From JAJRXR01 sp041987545 (GTDB taxonomy: Bacteria; Planctomycetota; Phycisphaerae; Phycisphaerales; UBA1924), in assembly GCA_041987545.1 (NCBI GenBank), contig JBHIWH010000001.1, positions 496,001 to 560,000 on the forward strand: DNA of 64,000 nt, given 5' to 3'. Below, piece after piece: positions 56,879-64,000 of this stretch (its first letter is position 1; each line of letters starts with the position of its first letter). The notes below the pieces were generated by a model, which was given only the letters and a program-made list of their open reading frames with translations, made no database searches and was not told where the DNA came from. Made by a program: the position numbers and the translations under genes.

Positions 56879-58972
56879 TTACGGGCAGCCGCCGGAGAAC
56901 AGGGTGAGGAAGGCGATGACGTCGTCGAAGTTGAGGGTGCCGAAGGGTGCCGCGAGGTCGGCGGCCGAGTCGTTGCCGCTGAAGGCGGTGAGGAAGGCGA
57001 TGACGTCGTCGAAGTTGAGGGTGCCGAAGGGCTCGGCGAGGTCGGCGCCGTTGCAGCCGCCGGGGATGGCCGAGAGGTTGATGTACTGGTCGCCGGCGAT
57101 CGAGTTGAAGTCGATGTCGCCGACCTCGCCCAGGTTGTCCGCGGCGGGGAGGCCGCCGATGACCTGGTTGGAGACGAAGCCGAAGCCGCCGTCGGAGATG
57201 TAGCCGCCCAGGAGGATGTCCTGGACGCCGTCCCAGCCGAGCTCGCAGAGATCGATGCAGATCTCGATGCCGGTGTTGACGTTGGGGGCGTCGGCGACGC
57301 TGGGGGTCATCGCGTCGTTGGCGGTGACGCCGCCGACGTTGGAGTTGTTGATGGCGACCTGGATGAGGCCGACGGGGGGCAGGGAGCCGGAGGGGAGGTT
57401 GCCCTTGAGGATGTCGAGGCCGACCTCGGAGCTCTTACGCGGGGCGTAGCCGGCGTAGAGGGCGGCGAGGAAGCCGTCCTGCTCGTCGAACAGGGGGCCG
57501 GAGAAGTCGATGAGCTCGACGGGCATGGCGACGGGGGCGCCGGTGCCGTCGGTCACGTCGCCGCCGGAGAACGAGCCGTAGTCGGCGAGCAGGCCGAAGA
57601 AGGGGTCGAAGATGGGCCCGTCGGTGCGGAGGGTGGTGGAGTCGCAGAAGTTCTCGAGATTGCCCGAGCCACCGTTGACGCCGTTGTTGATATTGATCCA
57701 CTGGTCGGGGCTGAAGGCGGCGTCCCAGGTGAGGTCCGCGGCGCGGTTGACGCCGTTGAACGAGATGTCAACGTTGTCGTTGCGCATCACGTTCTGGCCG
57801 CCGGGCTGGGAGTCGAGGTAGAGGACGAGCTTGTTGTAGTTCACCTGCATGTTGCCGCCGATGAAGATGTAGAGCTCGCCGGAGACGACGGGGCCCTCGT
57901 CGGCGTCGAGGTAGACGCGCACGTTGTTGATCTCGGAGCCGTAGGCCCAGTTGGCGTCGGGGGCCATGGGCGAGGCGAGCGAGGGGCTGCCGATGACGCC
58001 GAGGGCGTTGGAGTTGTCCACGCCCATGGAGTAGCCACCGGTGAGCGCGCCGGCGTTCGCGGCGCCGTACCCGGCGAGCGAGCCGAGGTCGGCGATCGCG
58101 CCGCCGATGGGCCCGGCCCAGAGGCGGGGGACGTTGGGGGTGGTGCCGTCGTCGCCGTCGTCGTTCCAGGCGTCGGCGGAGACGAGGAAGTCGGCGCCGA
58201 AGCCGGCGTCGAAGACGAGGCCGGACTGGCCGTCGATGATGAACGCGCCGGCGCCGGCGCCAGCGCCGAGGACGGTGTCGCCCGTGGCGCCGTTGGCATC
58301 GACGTCGATGTAGAGGTCGAGCCCGTTGCCGTTGGCCTCGAGGTTGCCGGCGATGAAGAGGTAGAGGTTGACGCCGTCGGTCGCGGCGTAGACGGCGTCG
58401 ATCTCGGAGCCGCCGCCACCGATCTCGGTGCCGTCGGTGGAGTCGCCGAAGCCGGTGAAGTTGGTCTGGAGCATCTGCGCGGCGCCGTAGTTGGCGTCGA
58501 GCTGGCCGTCGACGACGATCGCGCCCGCGTTGGCGGTGACGGCGACGTGCTGGACACCGCCGAGGGCGGTGAAGTCGGGCGCGTTGCCGATGTTGGCGGT
58601 GTCGATGGGGAGGCCGCCGTCGTGGACGACCTGGTTGGACATGAAGGTGCGGTCGCCGGAGTTGACCCAGCCGGCGAGCTGGAAGGTGGACGTGCCGCCG
58701 GAGCCCTCGAGGGCGCCGCCGATGTCCGTGAGCGGGATGCAGATCTCGACGCCGGTCATGACGTCCTCGGGGGGCGCGCCGAAGTCGCCGCCCTGGAAGT
58801 CGCCGGTCTGGTTGTCGCCGAAACCGGTCGGCTGGTTCTGCGACCAGATGACGTTCGAGTAAAACGCGCCCTCGGTCCCCGGGTCGAAGACGCCGTCGAC
58901 CGTGGGCTGGGCGATGGCGGCGCCGGCGAGGACCGCGACCAGGGCCGCGGGGCTCAGGGTTCTGAACTGCAT
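56879..58972 (-). CDS. Secreted protein with tandem GC-type dockerin-like repeats
   Basis: A 697-residue exported protein. Signal peptide ends AGAAIAQPT (about residue 22). Two similar lectin-like regions (around 25-110 and 560-640) share IEICIPLTDIGGAL/IEICIDLCELGWDG and MSNQVVHDGGLP/VSNQVIGGLPAAD. A middle part has repeated VYAATDGVNLYLFIAGNLEANGNGLDLYIDVD and ELYIFIGGNMQVNYNKLVLYLDSQ. The C-terminus has two copies of PFGTLNFDDVIAFL between CNGADLAE and SGGCP, the anchor type named GC-type dockerin in planctomycetes. The ATG at 58972 has GAGGGAGAA upstream. Confidence 0.87.
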   Translation of the reverse strand: MQFRTLSPAALVAVLAGAAIAQPTVDGVFDPGTEGAFYSNVIWSQNQPTGFGDNQTGDFQGGDFGAPPEDVMTGVEICIPLTDIGGALEGSGGTSTFQLAGWVNSGDRTFMSNQVVHDGGLPIDTANIGNAPDFTALGGVQHVAVTANAGAIVVDGQLDANYGAAQMLQTNFTGFGDSTDGTEIGGGGSEIDAVYAATDGVNLYLFIAGNLEANGNGLDLYIDVDANGATGDTVLGAGAGAGAFIIDGQSGLVFDAGFGADFLVSADAWNDDGDDGTTPNVPRLWAGPIGGAIADLGSLAGYGAANAGALTGGYSMGVDNSNALGVIGSPSLASPMAPDANWAYGSEINNVRVYLDADEGPVVSGELYIFIGGNMQVNYNKLVLYLDSQPGGQNVMRNDNVDISFNGVNRAADLTWDAAFSPDQWININNGVNGGSGNLENFCDSTTLRTDGPIFDPFFGLLADYGSFSGGDVTDGTGAPVAMPVELIDFSGPLFDEQDGFLAALYAGYAPRKSSEVGLDILKGNLPSGSLPPVGLIQVAINNSNVGGVTANDAMTPSVADAPNVNTGIEICIDLCELGWDGVQDILLGGYISDGGFGFVSNQVIGGLPAADNLGEVGDIDFNSIAGDQYINLSAIPGGCNGADLAEPFGTLNFDDVIAFLTAFSGNDSAADLAAPFGTLNFDDVIAFLTLFSGGCP
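56903..57031. repeat. Two identical 45-bp direct repeats, 84 bp apart
   Basis: 56903-56947 and 56987-57031 are identical over 45 bases and encode the same dockerin-like unit with a 28-codon period. The DNA identity beyond what the protein needs suggests a recent duplication or gene conversion. Confidence 0.95.
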
Positions 58973-59254
58973 CGTGTGTTCTCCCTCAACTGTTTCAGGC
59001 CCGCGCGGAGGCGGGGCTCGTGTGGTATGAAAACGCTTGCACTCCAAACACATGCCGTACAAACAGCGCGGCGGCATGGAATCGGCAAACAACCGAAGGT
59101 AGCGGGGGTCGCGGCGCAACTCCAGTGTTCACCGGCCAGATCCGGCCCGGGGCCGGGCGAAATTTTGTTCAGATCGCGCGAAGACCTCGCTCAGAGCACG
59201 TCGGCGGGCATCGGCGCGTCGGTGGCCGGGGCGCCCGGGCCGCCCCTTCGGCTG

Positions 59255-59284
59255 TTGACGGCGATCGCCAAGTGTTTCTACATT
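59255..59284 (+). promoter_or_regulatory. Promoter of the pseudopilin pair
   Basis: TTGACG (59255-59260), 18-nt spacer, TACATT (59279-59284). The leader is about 75 nt with a GGGAG site before 59368. Confidence 0.6.
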
Positions 59285-59289
59285 GAAAC
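59274..59289. promoter_or_regulatory. Inverted repeat over the -10 box (possible operator)
   Basis: GTTTC-TACATT-GAAAC: two 5-bp arms exactly flank the -10 hexamer, followed by GTTAAC. Its place would let a bound repressor block the promoter. Confidence 0.4.
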
Positions 59290-59367
59290 GTTAACACCCC
59301 GAGGGCCGGCGTCGTCGGCCCCTCTCGTCGCCCCCAGCGCCGCGCTCCGAGCCGGCCGGGAGTCCCC

Positions 59368-60366
<999 letters not shown>

Positions 60367-60397
60367 GCGGGCCGAGACGCCCGAGGCGGGAGATTCC

Positions 60398-61357
60398 ATG
60401 CGCCGAGCACGAGACGGTCGTCGCCCGCGGGGCTTCACGCTCATCGAGTTGCTCGTCGTCATCGCGATCATCGCGCTGCTGATCGGCATCCTGCTGCCGG
60501 CGCTGGGGCGGGCCCGCGAGTCGGCGCGGACGGCCAAGTGCCTGTCCAACGTGCGGCAGATGAGCATCGCGATGAACGGGTACGCGCACGACTCTCGGGG
60601 GTGGTACCCGGTCATGCCGATCCCGCCGTCGTACGCCAGCCCGATGTACCTCGACGGGCAGTGGGTGTACGGCGGGGTCGCGGGGATGTTCAGCCTGAAC
60701 CAGGTCGGCGACGGCACGCCCGGCAGCCCGCCCATGGGCGACGTGGGGTACTTCGGAGTGCCCGGGCACATCAACGAGTACGTGGATGGCAACGACGAGC
60801 CGCTGCTCCGGAACTACGTCGACGGGTTCGGGATCCTCAACTGCCCGTCGGACCGGGAGGACTACTACTACGGGAGGCCGCCGACGCTCTCGCTGAACAC
60901 GACGTTCCCTGACGGGAAGTTCAAGGCGCCGCGGGCGCCCGAGGGCGAGCAGGATGTCATCTCGTACACGATCAGCTACATGTACGTCGCGGGCTTGCGC
61001 CAGGACGACCCGGTGATCGTGGCGCCGCCGCCGATGTGGGGCGACGAGACGAACGGGAACGACGTGCGGTTCGGCTCGTGGTACTCGGCCGGCCAGTGGG
61101 AGGACGCCGGGATCCCGGACCCCTGGGCGCCCGCGTCGGAGAGGAGTTACGCGGACGCGGACAACCACGGCTCGGACGGGGCGAACTTCGCGTTCACCGA
61201 CGGGCACGGCGAGTTCCTCTCGGGCAACGTCGCCCGGACGTTCTACGACGACTTCGACGACGACGGCGACGGGGAGCCGGACCGCCCGCGGGACAACCCC
61301 CTGAGCATCAACCTCATCGACCCCGACCGGGACAGCTACACACAGACGATCGACTGA
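60398..61357 (+). CDS. Pseudopilin-like protein, copy 2
   Basis: A 319-residue paralog of the preceding gene, 31 nt downstream and with its own GGCGGGAGA site. The N-terminal 60 residues are nearly the same (FTLIELLVVIAIIALLIGIL, PALGRARESARTAKCLSNVRQM), and YYYGRPPTLSLNTTFPDG, MWGDETNGNDVRFGSWYS and DNHGSDGANFAFTDGHGEFL align along the whole length. A tandem duplication followed by divergence of the middle is the simplest reading. The two could form a heteromer. Confidence 0.88.
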   Translation: MRRARDGRRPRGFTLIELLVVIAIIALLIGILLPALGRARESARTAKCLSNVRQMSIAMNGYAHDSRGWYPVMPIPPSYASPMYLDGQWVYGGVAGMFSLNQVGDGTPGSPPMGDVGYFGVPGHINEYVDGNDEPLLRNYVDGFGILNCPSDREDYYYGRPPTLSLNTTFPDGKFKAPRAPEGEQDVISYTISYMYVAGLRQDDPVIVAPPPMWGDETNGNDVRFGSWYSAGQWEDAGIPDPWAPASERSYADADNHGSDGANFAFTDGHGEFLSGNVARTFYDDFDDDGDGEPDRPRDNPLSINLIDPDRDSYTQTID

Positions 61358-61386
61358 CCCGGGGCAATCCGCCTCGGCGTCGGTGC

Positions 61387-61392
61387 TAGACT
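61387..61392 (+). promoter_or_regulatory. -10 element of the ABC permease gene (leaderless type)
   Basis: TAGACT ends 9 nt before the ATG at 61402. Confidence 0.45.
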
Positions 61393-61401
61393 CCCCGCCC
61401 C

Positions 61402-62679
61402 ATGAGCGACGGCGCGAGCGAGAGCACGAGGTCCAAGCCCGGCGCCAGGCGTGCCGTGACGCGTCTGGCCGGCGCCCAGGAGGCGGGCCTGCTCCTGGTC
61501 ATCGCGCTGATGGTCGCGGCGCTGACGCTCTTCGGCGGGTCCAAGACGGTCTACAAGCCGGTGGAGATCGAGCCGGGCTCGACGATCGTGATCTACGACG
61601 CCCAGGGCGCCGAGCACGAGCCGGGCGCGCTGCCCGACCGCCTGATCGACCGGATCACGATCACGACGCCCGGGGGCCAGAGCCAGACGCTCGAGGCGCC
61701 CCTGCGGTACCGCGAGAACGGGGCCGCGGCCTCTGTGCTCGTTGAGCGGCGGGTCAACCGGTTCCTCGAGAAAGAGAACATCACGCTCGTGCTCAAAGAC
61801 GCGAGCTTCTTCGCGGTCATGGCGGTCGGGATGACCGCGGTGATCATCCTCGCCGGGATCGACCTCTCCGTCGGCTCGATCTTCGCGTTCGCGGCGATCC
61901 TCGGGGCGATCGTGCTGAACCGCATGGGCTCGGACATGTCGCTGGCGGTGGGGGGGCTGGACGTGACGGGCTTCGTCGCGGTCCTGGTCGGGCTGGGCGT
62001 GTGCGTCGGCATCGGCGCGGCGTGCGGGGCGGCCAACGGCGTCATGACGGTCGGGCTGCGCGTCCATCCGTTCGTCGTCACGCTGGGCATGATGGCGGCG
62101 CTGCGCGGCCTGACCATCATCATCCCGCAGCAGGTCACGGGCGAGCAGTCGGTCGCCGGCTTCCCGCCCGGCTTCCAGACCGGGTTCTTCAAGCGGGAGA
62201 TCCTGGGCGTCCACCCGGTGCCGATCCTGATCATGGCGGTCGTCGCGGTCGCCGGCTGGTTCGTGCTCTCGCGGACGGTGCTCGGGCGGCGGGTGTACGC
62301 GATCGGTGGCAACGAGACGGCCGCCCGGTACGCGGGGATCCCGGTGGGCCGGGTCAAGGTGATCGTCTTCACGATCATGGGGGCGCTGGCGGGCCTGAGC
62401 GCCTGCATGGCGACGGGCTACCTGGGGGCGGCCGAGACGAGCGCGGGGGTGGCGTACGAGCTCGAGGTGATCGCGGCGGCGGTGATCGGGGGCGCGTCGC
62501 TGATGGGCGGGCGTGGCTCGGCGCTGGGCGCCGTCCTGGGCGCGGTCGTGATCAAGCTCATCGGCAACTCGATGATCATCTTCGACATCGACCAGTCCTG
62601 GAACCAGGTCGTGATGGGCGGGGCGATCATCGTCGCGGTGGTGATCGACCAGACCAAGGCCCGCCTGTCGCCCCGCTAG
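61402..62679 (+). CDS. Sugar ABC transporter permease (RbsC type) with extra periplasmic segment
   Basis: A 425-residue BPD_transp_2 permease. The core has VGMTAVIILAGIDLSVGSIFAF, GAANGVMTVGLRVHPFVVTLGMMAALRGL, the coupling loop GGNETAARYAGIPVGRVK and VIGGASLMGGRGSALGAVLGA. Between the first helix (about 30-50) and the next (about 135) are some 85 hydrophilic residues (IVIYDAQGAEHEPGALPDRL, TITTPGGQSQTLEAPLRY) not seen in RbsC, which would fold outside. Works with the binding protein and ATPase downstream. Confidence 0.92.
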   Translation: MSDGASESTRSKPGARRAVTRLAGAQEAGLLLVIALMVAALTLFGGSKTVYKPVEIEPGSTIVIYDAQGAEHEPGALPDRLIDRITITTPGGQSQTLEAPLRYRENGAAASVLVERRVNRFLEKENITLVLKDASFFAVMAVGMTAVIILAGIDLSVGSIFAFAAILGAIVLNRMGSDMSLAVGGLDVTGFVAVLVGLGVCVGIGAACGAANGVMTVGLRVHPFVVTLGMMAALRGLTIIIPQQVTGEQSVAGFPPGFQTGFFKREILGVHPVPILIMAVVAVAGWFVLSRTVLGRRVYAIGGNETAARYAGIPVGRVKVIVFTIMGALAGLSACMATGYLGAAETSAGVAYELEVIAAAVIGGASLMGGRGSALGAVLGAVVIKLIGNSMIIFDIDQSWNQVVMGGAIIVAVVIDQTKARLSPR

Positions 62680-62713
62680 GGCCGGCGGGCGCCCCGGCCC
62701 CGGGGGGCGCAGC

Positions 62714-62719
62714 TACACT
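62714..62719 (+). promoter_or_regulatory. -10-like element before the binding-protein gene
   Basis: TACACT; would give a leader of about 62 nt before the ATG at 62789, with a CGGAGCGGA site. Suggests the binding protein can be expressed apart from the permease. Confidence 0.4.
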
Positions 62720-62788
62720 CGGGCCTGGACGGATCGACCGGGGACGGCCACGGGGGGCCGGGACGCACGCACACCACCGGAGCGGATC

Positions 62789-63835
62789 ATGACGTTCGAC
62801 ACCATGCGGAAGACTGGGCGGAACTGGATCGGCGCCGCGGCGTTTGGCCTGACGCTCTCGCTGGCCGGCTGCAGCGAGTCCGGGTCGTCCTCGACGGGTT
62901 CGGGGTCCGCCTCGGGCGGGGGCGAGGGCGAGCGGTACGTGATCGGCGTGGTCGCCAAGAGCCAGGGCAACCCGGTGTTCAAGGCCGCCCGCGTCGGCGC
63001 CGAGGACGCGGCCCGCGACCTGTCCGAGAAGTACGGCATCGACGTGCAGGTCCGGTGGCAGACGCCAAACTCCGAGGACGCGCAGGTCCAGGCCCAGTAC
63101 GTCGAGCAGCTCAAGGCCTCGGGCGTGGACGGGATCGCGATCAGCGTGATCAACGCGGACGTGCTCACGGGTGTGCTGTCGGACGCCGTGGACCAGGGCA
63201 TCACCGTGATGACGTTCGACTCGGACGCGCCCGAGTCGGGGCGGATGGCGTATTACGGCGTGGACGACAAGGCCGCGGGCGCCGCCGTCATGCGTGAGCT
63301 GGCCGGCGTGATGAGCGAGGAGGGCGTGGTCGCGATCCTCCGTGGCAACCCCGCGGCGACGAACCTGCAGCGGCGGGTCGAGGGCGTCCGCGAGGAGGCC
63401 GCCAAGTTCCCGGGCATCACGATCAAGGAAGACTACGAGCACCCCGAGACCGCCAACGACGCGGCGTCCAAGATGCAGTCGGTCCAGAACGCCAACCCCG
63501 ACATCACGGGCTGGGCCCTGGTCGGCGGCTGGCCCCTGTACACCGACAACGCCCTCGACGGGATCTACGAGAACGCCAAGGTCGTCTCGCTCGACCCCCT
63601 GCCCCTGCCCCTCAACTACCTGGAGAAGGGTCAGGTGCAGGTGCTGATCGGCCAGCCGTACTACGGCTGGGGGTACGAGTCGGTGACGTACATCGTCGAG
63701 AAGCTGCACAACGCGAAGAACCCGCCGAGCGAGATGATCTACGCGGACTTCGACGTCGTGACCCAGGAGAACGTGGAGGAGTTCAAGGGCCAGTGGGACG
63801 ACTGGCTGGCCCGGAACGACGACGCGGCGCCCTGA
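62789..63835 (+). CDS. Sugar-binding lipoprotein of ABC transporter (ribose family)
   Basis: A 348-residue type I periplasmic binding protein (Peripla_BP_4). Lipobox LSLAGC near residue 28, Ser/Gly linker, then VIGVVAKSQGNPVFKAARVGAEDAA, LKASGVDGIAISVINADV, VMTFDSDAPESGRMAYYGVDD, VAILRGNPAATNLQRRVEGVRE and VLIGQPYYGWGYESV. The first Asp/Arg sugar contacts are in line with ribose/xylose-type proteins, but the sugar cannot be named. Followed by a strong hairpin before the ATPase gene. Confidence 0.92.
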   Translation: MTFDTMRKTGRNWIGAAAFGLTLSLAGCSESGSSSTGSGSASGGGEGERYVIGVVAKSQGNPVFKAARVGAEDAARDLSEKYGIDVQVRWQTPNSEDAQVQAQYVEQLKASGVDGIAISVINADVLTGVLSDAVDQGITVMTFDSDAPESGRMAYYGVDDKAAGAAVMRELAGVMSEEGVVAILRGNPAATNLQRRVEGVREEAAKFPGITIKEDYEHPETANDAASKMQSVQNANPDITGWALVGGWPLYTDNALDGIYENAKVVSLDPLPLPLNYLEKGQVQVLIGQPYYGWGYESVTYIVEKLHNAKNPPSEMIYADFDVVTQENVEEFKGQWDDWLARNDDAAP

Positions 63836-63863
63836 GCCGCGACACGGCAGACGGATCCACTCC

Positions 63864-63890
63864 GCGGCGGGCCCACGAGCGGCCCGCCGC
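63864..63890 (+). terminator. GC hairpin between binding protein and ATPase genes
   Basis: A 10-bp perfect stem (GCGGCGGGCC with GGCCCGCCGC), loop of 7, without a T-run. Likely a partial terminator or 3' stabiliser that keeps the binding protein more abundant than the ATPase. Confidence 0.6.
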
Positions 63891-63918
63891 GTCGTCTCAA
63901 GACCGAGCGACGCCCGCC

Positions 63919-64000
63919 ATGACCGACGACAAGACACTCTTGGTCGCCGAGCACGTGAGCAAGCGTTTCGGGCCCACGAAGGCGCTCGACGACGTGTCGG
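63919..64000 (+). CDS. Sugar ABC transporter ATP-binding protein, 5' end only
   Basis: Twenty-seven codons are visible: MTDDKTLLVAEHVSKRFG then PTKALDDVS, the usual beginning of an RbsA-type ATPase before the Walker A loop. The position after permease and binding protein supports this. The window ends before any catalytic motif. Confidence 0.85.
   Translation, partial: MTDDKTLLVAEHVSKRFGPTKALDDVS

Larger units (their letters stand above)
58973..59367. other. 395-bp divergent intergenic region
   Basis: Lies between the dockerin protein gene (minus) and the pseudopilin pair (plus). It contains the plus-strand promoter at 59255-59284 and an inverted repeat at 59274-59289. From about 59020 to 59100 it is less GC-rich and may hold the minus-strand promoter, which I could not place. 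Confidence 0.6.

Noticed and set aside
59020..59100. A short plus-strand frame beside the dockerin gene
   Set aside because: It lies in the divergent regulatory region, has no ribosome site and no motif; chance frame.

Overview
The window reads as a chromosomal segment from a planctomycete of the Phycisphaerae type. The evidence is indirect but consistent: the base composition is very GC-rich (around 70% by eye); there is a secreted protein ending in tandem GC-type dockerin-like repeats (56879-58972), two proteins ending in a VPxPG...RRRR PEP-CTERM-like tail (51657-52478, 54626-55348), two pseudopilins with an H-x10-DG motif (59368-61357), a FloA/NfeD set, and many GTG starts. No rRNA, tRNA, CRISPR array, insertion sequence or prophage was seen. 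One assembly gap (3646-3819) lies inside purH.

Layout. 1-14433: housekeeping and regulation (gluQ, pterin dehydratase, HNH nuclease, purH behind a beta-propeller lipoprotein, ribE, ruvC, a sigma-54 response regulator, an HDOD-GGDEF-REC protein, a PurS-fused purL, an NmrA-like reductase). 14494-21799: rnhA, then a type IV pilus block (pilT, pilC, two prepilins and a 971-residue PilX-like protein with Ca-loop motifs). 21827-28226: nnrD, tatD-lgt, a DUF368 lipid-carrier translocase, a lipoprotein hydrolase and an unknown partner. 28248-36598: a DUF255 thioredoxin-like protein, truD coupled to a bifunctional nuclease, nnrE, a glycosyltransferase, exbD and a TonB-like protein. 36631-40755: floA, two NfeD genes and a NUDIX hydrolase. 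40911-46495: murC-murB-ddl-(ftsQ-like) followed by a membrane protein and greA. 46516-59119: mainly secreted or envelope proteins, plus an ECF sigma/rhodanese/AhpD-like operon. 59368-64000: paired pseudopilins, then a ribose-type sugar ABC transporter cut by the window end.

The most notable signal is in the DNA rather than in a protein. About nineteen genes carry a TANNNT hexamer (TAGACT, TAGGCT, TATCCT, TACACT and similar) only 5-10 nt before the start codon, with no Shine-Dalgarno sequence. This is what leaderless mRNAs look like. In three places a TAG stop codon forms the first half of the next gene's -10 element. In two divergent intergenic regions the opposing -10 elements overlap on a shared TA. 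Secreted and pilus genes instead keep classical Shine-Dalgarno sites and longer leaders, so the window suggests two modes of translation start divided by gene class.
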